The notes under the pieces are model-generated. The model searched no databases. It had not been told where the DNA came from and saw only the letters and a list, made by a program, of their open reading frames with translations. From Acidimicrobiia bacterium (GTDB lineage Bacteria > Actinomycetota > Acidimicrobiia > Acidimicrobiales > Aldehydirespiratoraceae), in NCBI GenBank assembly GCA_022828135.1, contig JAJEJB010000035.1:1-64000 (forward strand): 64,000 nt of DNA, given 5' to 3'. This document shows positions 52,168-61,002 of the stretch, piece after piece. The position numbers were made by a program, and so were the translations under genes. Each line of letters opens with the position of its first letter. Within the stretch, counting starts at the first letter, position 1.

Positions 52168-54445
52168 CGGTGTCCGTGTAGTCGACCGTCCGCGTACCGG
52201 GATCGGTGTGTCCACCCGCCGCCCGGACGGCGGGCCGAAGGTCAGGGGCGAGTTCGCGTACTCGTCGGATCTCCACGCCGACCGGATGCTGTGGGGTCGG
52301 ACGCTGCGGTCGCCTCATGCCCATGCTCGGATACTCAGCATCGACATCGGACCGGCCCTGACCATCCCGGGCGTCTCGGCCGTGCTCACGGCCGACGACG
52401 TTCCCGGCCGGCCGACCTACGGGCTGACGGTGCCGGATCAGCCCGTGCTGGCCCGCGACATCGTGCGGTACGAGGGGGAACCGGTCGCGATCGTGGCTGC
52501 CGACCATCCCGACACTGCACGCCGCGCCATCGCTTCGATCGTCGTCGAGTACGAGGTTCTAGAGGCGATCACCGACCCTCAGAGGGCTCTCCAGTCGCCC
52601 GCCATTCATCCCGACGGGAACCTGATCCGGACCGTGCCGATCCGGCGGGGAGATGTCGACGCGGTGGGAAGCGTCGTCGTCGAGGGCACATACGAGATGG
52701 GCATCCAGGACCAGGCCTTCCTGGGCCCGGAGTCGGGGATGGCCGTCCCTGACGGAGCCGGCGGGGTCGACCTCTACGTCGCCACCCAGGGGCTGCACCA
52801 GGATCATGCTCAAGTCGCCCCCTGTCTCGGGCTGGCGCCGGAGCAGGTGCGACTTCATCTGGCCGGTACCGGAGGCGCATTCGGAGCGAGGGAAGACCTG
52901 TCCATGCATGTCCACGCGTGCATGCTGGCCCTTCACGTCAACCGGCCGGTGAAGATGAGCTACTTGCGAGACGAGTCCTTCGTCGGCCACGTCCGCCGCC
53001 ATCCGGCTCATATGTGGTTCCGGCACCACGCCACTCCGGAGGGGAGACTCGTCAAAGTGGAGGCCCAGATCCTCCTCGACGGCGGGGCCTATGCCTCTAC
53101 CTCGGCCTACACCGCAGCCAACTCAGCGCGGTTCGCGTGCGGGCCGTACCGGGTCCCCAACGCGGTGATCGACGCGACCTGTGTCCGCACCAACAACGCT
53201 CCCTCCGGGGCGATGAGGGGGTTCGGCGTAGTGCAGGTGTGCTACGCCCATGAGAGCCAGATGGACAAGCTGGCCGCGGCGGTCGGGCTCGACCCGGTCG
53301 AGATCCGGCTCCGCAACGTGCTGGCGCGGGGCGACGAGCTCGTCACCGGCCAGACGGTGGATGTGCCCGCCCCCGTCCGGGAGTGTCTAGAGGCCGCGGC
53401 CAGTGTCCCGATGCCGCCGCCCGCCAGCGACGTGGACGACTACGGTCTGCCTGGAGGGGCGGGTCGGACCGCGGACCGGGCGCGAATCCGGCGAGGGGTC
53501 GGCTACGCGGTCGGGTTCAAGAACCTCGCCTACGCCGAGGGGTACGACGACGACACGAGGGCCAGATGCCGGCTCGACGGAGGGGTGGCCACCATCACCT
53601 GCGCGGCCGCGGAGCTGGGCCAGGGGTTCGTGACCGTCGCGGAGCAGATCACCCGGACCGTGCTCGGCGTCGACCAAGTCGTTCTCGCTCCGGCCTCCAC
53701 TGCGACGATCGGCTCGGCGGGATCGTCGGCCTCCAGTCGCCAGACCTACATGTCAGGAGCGGCCATCGCGATGGCCTGCCGCCAGGTGGCGGAGGGGGCT
53801 CGGCGGGCGGTGGCGCATCGGCATGCTGTGGCCGTCGAAGCGCTCGAGATCGACGAAGGCCGGATCGTGAGCCGTGATCTCTCCATCGACATCCCGATCG
53901 GGCGCGCCAGCGAGGAGCCGCTCGAGGCGGAGGTGAACCATCACCATCGGGAGACGTTCCCGATGGACCCGGTCACCGGCCAGGGGGACACCGACGTCTC
54001 CTGGGTGTTCGCCGCCAACCGCGCGGTTGTCGACGTCGATCTCGACCTCGGCCTCGTACGGGTAGTCCAGATGGCGACCGGCCAGGACGTCGGGAAGGCA
54101 CTGAATCCGCTGTCGGTTGTTGGTCAGATCGAGGGGGCCGTCTCCCAGGGGCTCGGATTGGCCGTGATGGAGGAGGTGGTGACCACCGACGGCATCGTGC
54201 GGAACCCCTCGTTCACCGACTACCTCATTCCGACCACCGCGGACATGCCGCCCGTGGAGATCACCCTGATCGAGGAGCCCGAGGACGGGGCTCCCTTCGG
54301 AGCGAAGGGCGTGGGTGAGACAGCGTGCCTCTCGTCCACTCCCGCGGTCGTGGCCGCGATCCGAGCGGCGACGGGACTGGAATTGTCCAGGGTTCCCGTC
54401 CGACCCGAGGACATAGCACTCGCCGATGTCCGCCGGGAAGGCTGA
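52160..54445 (+). CDS. Molybdenum hydroxylase, molybdopterin subunit
   Basis: A 761-aa catalytic subunit. It shows GTGGAFGARED (Moco contact, about 234), SGAMRGFGVVQVC (about 350), GSAGSSASSRQTY (about 517) and FGAKGVGETACL with the catalytic Glu (about 717). The CO dehydrogenase loop with active-site Cys is absent, so it is a hydroxylase of the xanthine dehydrogenase type acting on C-H next to ring nitrogen or on an aldehyde. It probably carries out the first oxidation of the imported compound. GTG 52160. Confidence 0.93.
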   Translation: MADGVRVVDRPRTGIGVSTRRPDGGPKVRGEFAYSSDLHADRMLWGRTLRSPHAHARILSIDIGPALTIPGVSAVLTADDVPGRPTYGLTVPDQPVLARDIVRYEGEPVAIVAADHPDTARRAIASIVVEYEVLEAITDPQRALQSPAIHPDGNLIRTVPIRRGDVDAVGSVVVEGTYEMGIQDQAFLGPESGMAVPDGAGGVDLYVATQGLHQDHAQVAPCLGLAPEQVRLHLAGTGGAFGAREDLSMHVHACMLALHVNRPVKMSYLRDESFVGHVRRHPAHMWFRHHATPEGRLVKVEAQILLDGGAYASTSAYTAANSARFACGPYRVPNAVIDATCVRTNNAPSGAMRGFGVVQVCYAHESQMDKLAAAVGLDPVEIRLRNVLARGDELVTGQTVDVPAPVRECLEAAASVPMPPPASDVDDYGLPGGAGRTADRARIRRGVGYAVGFKNLAYAEGYDDDTRARCRLDGGVATITCAAAELGQGFVTVAEQITRTVLGVDQVVLAPASTATIGSAGSSASSRQTYMSGAAIAMACRQVAEGARRAVAHRHAVAVEALEIDEGRIVSRDLSIDIPIGRASEEPLEAEVNHHHRETFPMDPVTGQGDTDVSWVFAANRAVVDVDLDLGLVRVVQMATGQDVGKALNPLSVVGQIEGAVSQGLGLAVMEEVVTTDGIVRNPSFTDYLIPTTADMPPVEITLIEEPEDGAPFGAKGVGETACLSSTPAVVAAIRAATGLELSRVPVRPEDIALADVRREG

Positions 54446-54453
54446 CGACCGGC

Positions 54454-55392
54454 TCACCCGGTGGGCAACACCACCGCGTCGGCCGGCGGATCCACCCTCT
54501 TGCGGTCGCGGAGCAACTCGACGAACGCCGCGGCCGGCGGCGAGAACATCGTGCGGGTGATGGCGGCCAGCTCCCACACGATCGGCGGGTCGAGGGGTCG
54601 CGCCGCGTGAGCGAGCTCCAGCGGCACATTCTCCGACGGTACGAGCACCGGTCCGACTCCAGCCAGCGCGAGATGAACCGCCGCTTGCACCTGCGACGTC
54701 GAGACCGCCTCCCGCGGCCGGAAGCCGGCGTGGGCGCACGCCGCCGTCACGTAGTCCGACAGCCCTTGAGACGGGTCGTACAGCACCCAACTGCGATCGG
54801 CGAGTTCCCCGAGGGAGACGGGCTCCTTCGTCCCTGAGAGCGGATCCCCCGGCGGCAACACCACGACGAACTGTTCCCAGCCCAGCGTGACGACAGGACC
54901 CGACCAGCGAAGGGGACGAACCCCGATCGCCAGGTCGGCCACTCCCATCGCCACTTCCTCGGCCATCATCGACTGGAGAGGGAACTCGTGCAGCCGTATG
55001 GCGACGTCTGGGTGCTCGCGATGCCAGCGCCTGATCGGCTCCAGCAGGGTCGCATCGACGAGTGTCGGCAGCGTCGCGATCTCGAGGATGCCGGCCTCGA
55101 AGCCGGCGATGCTGTGAGCCTGGCGGGCGAGCCGGGTGGCGGCCACGAGGGTGGCCCGCGCGTCGTCGAGCAGGGCCCGGCCGAGCGGTGTCGGCTGGAC
55201 CCCCCTGTGCAGGCGCTCGAGCAGCTCGCTGCCGAAGAACCGCTCGAGCGCCCTCAACTGCTGGGACAGAGCCGGTTGGGAGATCGAGAGGCGCCTGGCC
55301 CCGGCGGTCACCGATCCTTCCTCCACCACCGTCAACCAGGCTCTCAGGTGACGGAGATTGACTAGGTCGGCGTGGTCGAACAACTCAGACAT
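54454..55392 (-). CDS. LysR-family transcriptional regulator
   Basis: A 312-aa regulator with an N-terminal helix-turn-helix (NLRHLRAWLTVVEEGSVTAG, then LSISQPALSQQLRALERFFG) and an inducer-binding domain (VVLPPGDPLSGTKEPVSLGE and so on). ATG 55392 gives the normal LysR start; it lies inside the 19-bp operator at 55389-55407, which implies autoregulation and control of the divergent 2OG oxygenase operon. It is the likely regulator of all three promoters with this motif. Confidence 0.93.
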   Translation of the reverse strand: MSELFDHADLVNLRHLRAWLTVVEEGSVTAGARRLSISQPALSQQLRALERFFGSELLERLHRGVQPTPLGRALLDDARATLVAATRLARQAHSIAGFEAGILEIATLPTLVDATLLEPIRRWHREHPDVAIRLHEFPLQSMMAEEVAMGVADLAIGVRPLRWSGPVVTLGWEQFVVVLPPGDPLSGTKEPVSLGELADRSWVLYDPSQGLSDYVTAACAHAGFRPREAVSTSQVQAAVHLALAGVGPVLVPSENVPLELAHAARPLDPPIVWELAAITRTMFSPPAAAFVELLRDRKRVDPPADAVVLPTG

Positions 55393-55407
55393 TAGGTAAT
55401 CCTTATG
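55389..55407. promoter_or_regulatory. 19-bp LysR-type operator, copy 2
   Basis: ACATTAGGTAATCCTTATG, overlapping the LysR start codon and ending 21 bp before the -35 box of the 55497 operon. Near-identical to copy 3 at both ends. Confidence 0.7.
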
Positions 55408-55428
55408 GTTGGTATCAGATCCCTGTCT

Positions 55429-55457
55429 TTGACATATAAGCACAGTCGTTCCTAGCT
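55429..55457 (+). promoter_or_regulatory. Promoter of the 2OG oxygenase operon
   Basis: TTGACA (55429-55434), 17-bp spacer, CTAGCT (55452-55457), preceded by CTGTCT as in the promoter at 56990. Confidence 0.65.
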
Positions 55458-55496
55458 TGACTACGAGCGCGGCAACGGCAACCGGAGGCGTGCACC

Positions 55497-56474
55497 ATGG
55501 CTGCGGGCACGGCGATACCAGTCATTGACATCTCACCGTTCGAGTCCGGCGGTCGGGCCGCCGAAGCGGTAGTGGACGCCGTCCGGAGTGCCTGCGAGCA
55601 GCACGGCTTCTTCGTCGTTGTCGGGCACGGGATCTCACCTGAAGTGAACGACGACATGGATGCGGCGGCACGCCGCTTCTTCCGCCAGTCGGTCGAGAAG
55701 AAGTCCGCCTTCGCCCCGGAGCAAGGTGATGTTCTGCGCGGCTGGTGGGGAGTGGGGTCGATGGCGACCGCCCGCAGCCTGGAAATCGACACGCCGCCGG
55801 ACTACCTCGAGTTCCTCGCCTTCGGGCCCGAACTGCCCCCCCAACAGCGTGCCGACTACCACCAGCGAGGCGTCAAACACGTCGACAGCTTCTTCGCCGA
55901 CAACGTGTGGCCCGACACAGAGGGGCTGAGACCGGCCATCGAGCGCTACTACGACGAAGCGACCAAGCTCGCCTTCCGGCTGCTTCACATCCTGGCCACT
56001 GCGCTCGAACTGGCCCCGGACTGGTTCGACGGCCTCTTCGACCAGCCCGGTTCAGCCTTGTCCATCAACTACTACCCGGCCAGTGAAGATGTCGCCGAGC
56101 CCGGACGATTCCGCCGGGGCGAGCACACCGATTACGGCGGCCTCACCGTGCTGTACACGGACGGGAAGACCGGCCTCCAGGTCAAGACCCCCGATGGCGA
56201 GTGGCACGACGTCCCCACCGTGGAGGGTGGTTACGTGATCAACCTGGCCGACATGATGGTCGTGTGGAGTAACAGCCGGTGGCGGTCTAGCCTGCACCGG
56301 GTGGTCTGCCCCGACGACATGTCCGCGGACCGATTGTCGGTCCCGCTCTTCTTCAACCCCAGCCTCGATGCACTGGTGCAGACCGTCCCCACGTGCCTCG
56401 GGCCCGGCGAGCAGCCGCAGGAGCCGATTCCTGCCGGCGAATGGATCATGAACAAGGTCGCCGCGACGACGTGA
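55497..56474 (+). CDS. Isopenicillin-N-synthase-like 2OG-Fe(II) oxygenase
   Basis: A 325-aa oxygenase: N-terminal DIOX_N region (AIPVIDISPFESGGRAAEAV), then ferrous ligands EHTDYGGLT (His, Asp, about 205) and SSLHRVVCP (His, about 265), with the RLSVPLFFNP Arg-x-Ser for 2-oxoglutarate. Such enzymes hydroxylate or demethylate small molecules; some act on uric acid-like or pyrimidine substrates. ATG 55497 has CGGAGG upstream. GTGA overlap with the deaminase. Confidence 0.9.
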   Translation: MAAGTAIPVIDISPFESGGRAAEAVVDAVRSACEQHGFFVVVGHGISPEVNDDMDAAARRFFRQSVEKKSAFAPEQGDVLRGWWGVGSMATARSLEIDTPPDYLEFLAFGPELPPQQRADYHQRGVKHVDSFFADNVWPDTEGLRPAIERYYDEATKLAFRLLHILATALELAPDWFDGLFDQPGSALSINYYPASEDVAEPGRFRRGEHTDYGGLTVLYTDGKTGLQVKTPDGEWHDVPTVEGGYVINLADMMVVWSNSRWRSSLHRVVCPDDMSADRLSVPLFFNPSLDALVQTVPTCLGPGEQPQEPIPAGEWIMNKVAATT

Positions 56475-56941
56475 CGGCCCAGCATCGCGAGCTGCTTCGG
56501 TTGGCGATCGGCGAGGCAGACGCCGCGGCGGCGCGGGGAGCCTTGCCGATCGGCGCGGTTCTGGCCGGTGCCGACGGGACGGTCCTCGGGTCCGGACGGG
56601 CCGGCGGAGAGGACGGCACGGAGTTCATGACCCACGCCGAGACAGCCGCCGTCCGAGCGGCGGGCGAACTCGAGGACTACTCCCGCACCTCGCTGGTGAC
56701 CACGATGACGCCGTGCTGGTACTGCGCAGGAATGGTCCGGTTCCTCGGGATCGGCGAAGTGGTGGTGGGCGACAGCGAGAGCTGGTCCGACGAGGCGCTG
56801 GAGTGGCTGAGCGATGCCGGCGTGGTCACCATCCGCCTGAACGATCGATCTTGTGTGCAGATGTTCGCCGACTGGGCGTCGGTCCACGGTGGCTGGGGCG
56901 ATCTGCCCGCGAGTGTCGACGGCAAGCCCAAAGCCGGGTAA
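56471..56941 (+). CDS. CDA-fold nucleoside/cytosine deaminase-like protein
   Basis: A 156-aa zinc deaminase. THAETAAVR (zinc His and proton-shuttle Glu, about 54) and TPCWYCAGMVRFLGI (two zinc Cys, about 78) match the cytosine/guanine deaminase family. GTG 56471 overlaps the 2OG oxygenase stop, so they are co-translated. It probably removes an exocyclic amino group from the ring. Confidence 0.9.
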   Translation: MTAQHRELLRLAIGEADAAAARGALPIGAVLAGADGTVLGSGRAGGEDGTEFMTHAETAAVRAAGELEDYSRTSLVTTMTPCWYCAGMVRFLGIGEVVVGDSESWSDEALEWLSDAGVVTIRLNDRSCVQMFADWASVHGGWGDLPASVDGKPKAG

Positions 56942-56949
56942 CCACTGTC

Positions 56950-56968
56950 ACATTAGTTACCTCTTATG
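56950..56968. promoter_or_regulatory. 19-bp LysR-type operator, copy 3
   Basis: ACATTAGTTACCTCTTATG, ending 21 bp before the -35 box of the cyclase operon. Confidence 0.7.
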
Positions 56969-56989
56969 CCAGACATCCGATTTCTGTCT

Positions 56990-57018
56990 TTGACGTACAC
57001 CATGGGCAGAACCTAGGT
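56990..57018 (+). promoter_or_regulatory. Promoter of the cyclase-amidase operon
   Basis: TTGACG (56990-56995), 17-bp spacer, CTAGGT (57013-57018). Aligns with the 55429 promoter over more than 70 bp including the operator. Confidence 0.65.
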
Positions 57019-57067
57019 TGGACTCTGCAAACCGCCTCCCAGATACTGACGAAACAAGGGGTATGCC

Positions 57068-58066
57068 ATGTGTGGCTTGGACGATGTCGCGGTCCTCGAT
57101 CCGGAGCACCAGGAGGACCATTCCGATCCAGAACTTCATCCAGAACCGCTGCTCGAAGGCAACGGCCACCAGGTGTCGAAGAGTCCTTGGGGTCCCGACG
57201 ACGAGATCGGCCGGCTCAACTGGGTGAAGCCGGAATCCGTTCAGGCCATCATCTCGCGGCTCGACGGCCGCCACGTGTTCGACCTTGCCGTGGACTACTG
57301 GTCGGGCATGCCGTCGTGGACCGAGGCCGGCGATCCGCCGTTCAGCATCTGGATGACCCACACGCCCAAGGGCTCGATCCTCGACGGCCGCTCCGGGTAC
57401 GGGCCCGAGATCCACGAGGAGTACGCCTACTCGGGTGACTCGATCTCGATGTACACCCACTGCGGGACCCACATCGACACGCTCAACCACATGGGGTACT
57501 ACGGCACCTTCTGGAACGGCTGGACCCAGGACGAGCACCTCGGGAGCATGGTCTGGACCAAGGGCGGAACCGATCGCTACCCGCCCATCATCGCACGGGG
57601 GGTCCTGCTCGACGTCGCCGACATGCACGGCGTCGACATCCTGGAAGACCACTACGAGATCGACTCGAAGGACCTCCAGGAGACCGCCAGGAAGCAAGGC
57701 ACGGAACTCCGCAAGGGCGATGTGGTCCTCATTCGCACCGGCCGCATGAACATGTGGCCGTCGATGGAATACCTGGCGGCCTCGCCGGGCATCAACGTCG
57801 ACGGGGCCAAGTACCTGTGCGAGGAGACCGGCGCCATGGCCATCGCGGGCGACAACATCGGTCTCGAGCCACAGCCCTACTACGGCCAGTACGCGCCGGT
57901 GCACTGCTACATGTTCGCCACCGCCGGCTGCCAGATCATCGAGGTCGTGAACATGCAGGAGATCGCGGCGGAAGAGATGTACGAGTTCGCCTTCCTGGGC
58001 TTCCCGATGAAGATCCGCGGCGCCACCGGCGCTCCCATGCCCTCGGTGGCCGTACCGCTGAGGTAG
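57068..58066 (+). CDS. Cyclase-family (kynurenine-formamidase-like) hydrolase
   Basis: A 332-aa metal-dependent hydrolase. The hallmark THCGTHIDTLNHMG (about 135-148) supplies metal ligands; DVVLIRTGRMNMWPS (about 218) and GDNIGLEPQP follow. Family members hydrolyse N-formyl, cyclic imide or related amide bonds. The first about 45 residues are acidic and lack homology, so the start could be later (for example near SPWGPDDEIGRLN). It is the first gene of a seven-gene operon. Confidence 0.87.
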   Translation: MCGLDDVAVLDPEHQEDHSDPELHPEPLLEGNGHQVSKSPWGPDDEIGRLNWVKPESVQAIISRLDGRHVFDLAVDYWSGMPSWTEAGDPPFSIWMTHTPKGSILDGRSGYGPEIHEEYAYSGDSISMYTHCGTHIDTLNHMGYYGTFWNGWTQDEHLGSMVWTKGGTDRYPPIIARGVLLDVADMHGVDILEDHYEIDSKDLQETARKQGTELRKGDVVLIRTGRMNMWPSMEYLAASPGINVDGAKYLCEETGAMAIAGDNIGLEPQPYYGQYAPVHCYMFATAGCQIIEVVNMQEIAAEEMYEFAFLGFPMKIRGATGAPMPSVAVPLR

Positions 58067-58071
58067 CAGCC

Positions 58072-58557
58072 ATGTTGAAGCTGCGCCGACTCGACAACAT
58101 GGACATCGTCGTGAACGACTTCCCGACGATGGTCGACTTCTACCGGAACGTGCTCGGCCTTCCGCTGCATCCCCACGGCTACGAGCCGGAGAAGGGATGG
58201 GCGATGTTCATGTGCGGCGACGTCGACCTAGTCCTGCTGTCGGTTCCCGATGCAGACCGAGCCGAGAGGCGGCGAACGGCGAACTATGCGGAGGACCCCG
58301 CCGGCGTCCACTCCTTCGCGGCACAGGTGGACGACATCGACGAGGCCATCGCCGAACTCGACCAGCACGGCATCGAGTGGGCGGGCGACACGAACATCTA
58401 CGGCGCCGGAGACTTCCTCGAGGAGCTCCCGGGCGACGACTTCGAAGGGATCTGGTACCGCTTCCGCTCCTTCTACGACCCAGAGGGAAACGTGATGCAC
58501 ATCTGCGAGGTACACCCGCCCGCCGGGTTCGACCGCAGCGCCGCGGCGGGAGCCTGA
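58072..58557 (+). CDS. VOC-family (glyoxalase/dioxygenase fold) protein
   Basis: A 161-aa protein with two beta-alpha-beta modules: MDIVVNDFPTMVDFYRNVLG (about 10-29) and VHSFAAQVDDIDEAIAELDQ (about 82-101), ending FYDPEGNVMHICEVHPP with the metal Glu. The usual first His is replaced by Met/Asp, so metal binding may differ. 5 bp after the cyclase gene. The reaction is unknown. Confidence 0.85.
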   Translation: MLKLRRLDNMDIVVNDFPTMVDFYRNVLGLPLHPHGYEPEKGWAMFMCGDVDLVLLSVPDADRAERRRTANYAEDPAGVHSFAAQVDDIDEAIAELDQHGIEWAGDTNIYGAGDFLEELPGDDFEGIWYRFRSFYDPEGNVMHICEVHPPAGFDRSAAAGA

Positions 58558-58560
58558 GGG

Positions 58561-59472
58561 GTGGCCGCGCTACCCAGGCTCACCTTCTGCCTCACGATCG
58601 GGCTGGACGCCCTGTCGCTGTGGGTCACGTCGTTCAAGAGCACGAACGCCAGCATGATCTCGCGAGGCGAGATGGACATCACCGGCACCCACCGGGTGCT
58701 CGAGTTGATGGACCGCTACGGCATCAAGTCCACGTTCCTCGTTCCGGGCCACACCGCGCTGGCCTATCCCGACCTCATCCGCCGAATCGTCGATCAGGGG
58801 CACGAGCTCGCCTACCACGGGTGGATGCACGAGGACGCGCGCGACTTCGACGTCGCCGGCCAGCGGCTGGTGATCGAACGGGGACTGGAGGCGCTCGACC
58901 ACGTGGCCGGAGTGCGACCCCGCGGCCATGTCGCGCCCGCCTGGAACATGAGCGAGCACACCATGGACCTGGTCGAAGAGTTCGGCTTCGACTTCGACGG
59001 CAGTCGCATGTCCACGGACTTCATGCCGGTGTACGTCCGCAAGGGTGACCGCTGGCCGACCGACGGCGCCTTCCAGTTCGGCGAGCTCACCGACGTTGTC
59101 GGCATCCCAGTGGCCTGGCCCATGGACGACGTTCCGATCTTCGAGTTCGTCTGGGGCGAGATCAGCGGTCTAGCACCGGCGTCCGCGGCGGAGGAGATGT
59201 GGACCGGCGAGTTCGACTACGCCTACAAGCACTGCCCGGGCGGTGTGTTCAACCTGACCGTGCATCCCCAGGTGATCGGCCGCGGACCGAGACTGGAGAT
59301 GCTCGAGCGGCTCATCGGGCGGGCATCCGAAGCCGGCGATGTGGTCTTCCAGCGCCAGTCCGACTACGTCGATGCGTGGCGCGCCCTGAACCCCCGCGGC
59401 GAGTGGCGGAGCCGGAACCCGGAACTGGCCGGCGACGGGTCCATCGCAGCGCTGCCATCCATGGTCGACTGA
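58561..59472 (+). CDS. Polysaccharide-deacetylase-family (PuuE-like) hydrolase
   Basis: A 303-aa NodB-fold protein. GHELAYHGWMHEDARDFD (about 80-97) has the metal His pair and resembles the allantoinase PuuE; ATFLVPGHTA-like KSTFLVPGHTALAYPD (about 58) fits. In the usual TFDxDA segment the first Asp, the catalytic base, is Gly (LTIGLDALSLW), while the metal Asp remains. Given the pathway, ring opening of a cyclic ureide or amide is more likely than sugar deacetylation. GTG 58561. Confidence 0.82.
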   Translation: MAALPRLTFCLTIGLDALSLWVTSFKSTNASMISRGEMDITGTHRVLELMDRYGIKSTFLVPGHTALAYPDLIRRIVDQGHELAYHGWMHEDARDFDVAGQRLVIERGLEALDHVAGVRPRGHVAPAWNMSEHTMDLVEEFGFDFDGSRMSTDFMPVYVRKGDRWPTDGAFQFGELTDVVGIPVAWPMDDVPIFEFVWGEISGLAPASAAEEMWTGEFDYAYKHCPGGVFNLTVHPQVIGRGPRLEMLERLIGRASEAGDVVFQRQSDYVDAWRALNPRGEWRSRNPELAGDGSIAALPSMVD

Positions 59473-59476
59473 GTCG

Positions 59477-60235
59477 ATGGGCTCGCTGGTCGGGCTGCGC
59501 GTCCTGGTCACCGGCGGGACTTCCGGAATCGGCTCGGGCATCGTCGAGCATCTGCGCGCCGAGGGTGCGTCGGTGGCGTTCACCGGCCGCAGCCACCGTC
59601 GGGGCTCGACGCTCGGACAGGCGACCGGCGCGGCCTTCGTCGCCGCCGACCTGTCCGACTCGGCCGCGATCCGCGACATGGTCGAGGAGGCCGTCGACTC
59701 GTTGGGCGGACTGGACGGACTGGTGCTCTCCGCCGGGGTGTTGCACCGGGCGCGGCTCTCCGAGACCTCCGACGACGAGTGGGACAAGATCATCGACCTG
59801 AACGTCGTGGCGCCGTTCCTCGTGACCCGGGCCTGCCTGCGGCATCTACACGCCAGCGGCGGGGCCATCGTGACCATCGCGTCGGGTACCGCGCTGTGGC
59901 CTGAGATGGAACTCGGGGCCTACTCGGTCTCCAAGCGGGCGCTGCTGTCGATGACCCAGATGCTGGCGGTCGAGAGCGCTCATCACGGTGTGAGGGTCAA
60001 TGCGGTCTGCCCCGGCGATACCGCGGCGGGAATGAGCGCGCTGGTGAACGGAGGGGGTCCACGCGACCACGGCCCGCCGGTGATGCCGCCCGCGGGACGA
60101 CTGGCAACGCCGGCCGACGCCGCCTCGGCCGTGGCCTTCCTGCTGTCGCCCGACTCGGCGTTCTGCTCGGGCGCCGTCCTGGCCGTCGACGGAGCCATGC
60201 GGGCCGCCCTGCGGGCTCACCGTGTAAGGGGATGA
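59477..60235 (+). CDS. SDR-family oxidoreductase (pair member 1)
   Basis: A 252-aa short-chain dehydrogenase: TGGTSGIGSGIVEHL (about 12), a SAGV motif in place of NNAG (about 88), catalytic Ser in TIASGTA and YSVSKRA (about 153). It is a paralogue of the next gene. ATGA overlap with it. Confidence 0.88.
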   Translation: MGSLVGLRVLVTGGTSGIGSGIVEHLRAEGASVAFTGRSHRRGSTLGQATGAAFVAADLSDSAAIRDMVEEAVDSLGGLDGLVLSAGVLHRARLSETSDDEWDKIIDLNVVAPFLVTRACLRHLHASGGAIVTIASGTALWPEMELGAYSVSKRALLSMTQMLAVESAHHGVRVNAVCPGDTAAGMSALVNGGGPRDHGPPVMPPAGRLATPADAASAVAFLLSPDSAFCSGAVLAVDGAMRAALRAHRVRG

Positions 60236-61002
60236 GCGACACGATGGGCGGCCGCACCGCTCTCGTCACCGGTGGCACATCGGGCATCGGCCGCGCCATC
60301 GTCGAGCACTTGAGCGGTGCGGGGATGCAGTTGGCGTTCACTGGTCGCGACGTGGGGCGCGGCACCGAGGTAGCCGCGGCTACGGGAGCGACGTTCCTGC
60401 AGGCCGACGCGACCGATCGTGGTCGATGCGACGAATCGATCGACGAAGCGCTGGCCGCGCTAGGGGGCCGGTTGGACCTCTTCGTGTCCAACGCAGGGCT
60501 CGTATTCGCGGCCCCGCTGGAAGAGACGCCCGAGGCCGTCTACCGCGAACTGCTGGAGGTCAACCTCACCGCCGCGTTCCGGTACTCCCGCGCCTGCCTG
60601 AGGGTCATGCGGGCGCAAGGTCGCGGGTCGATCGTGCACATCGTGTCTGACGCTGCCATCCGCGGCATACACCACATCCCCGTGTACACGATCTCCAAGA
60701 CGGGTCTTCTCGCAATGTCCGAGGTGCTGGCGGCGGAGGCAGCCCCCCACGGTGTGCGAGTCAACGCCGTCTGCCCCGGTGCGACAGTTCCGGGGGTCCA
60801 ATCCACCATCGCGGGCTACGACCATCATGCCGAGGATGCATCGACGTGGGGGCCAGCCCCATCGGGCAGGCACGGATCCGGAACCGATATCGCGGAGGCT
60901 GTCCTCTGGCTGGCGTCCGGCGCCGCCGAGCACGTCAGCGGAGCGACCCTCCGCATCGACGGCGCGGCATCGGCAGCGATGCGGGCGATCGCCCGTGCCT
61001 GA
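60232..61002 (+). CDS. SDR-family oxidoreductase (pair member 2)
   Basis: A 256-aa short-chain dehydrogenase: TGGTSGIGRAIVEHL (about 11), SNAG (about 86), catalytic Ser in HIVSDAA (about 140) and YTISKTG (about 153). Its N-terminal motif is almost the same as in the preceding SDR, so the pair is a tandem duplication with diverged substrate regions. It overlaps the amidase start by 8 nt. Confidence 0.88.
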   Translation: MSDTMGGRTALVTGGTSGIGRAIVEHLSGAGMQLAFTGRDVGRGTEVAAATGATFLQADATDRGRCDESIDEALAALGGRLDLFVSNAGLVFAAPLEETPEAVYRELLEVNLTAAFRYSRACLRVMRAQGRGSIVHIVSDAAIRGIHHIPVYTISKTGLLAMSEVLAAEAAPHGVRVNAVCPGATVPGVQSTIAGYDHHAEDASTWGPAPSGRHGSGTDIAEAVLWLASGAAEHVSGATLRIDGAASAAMRAIARA

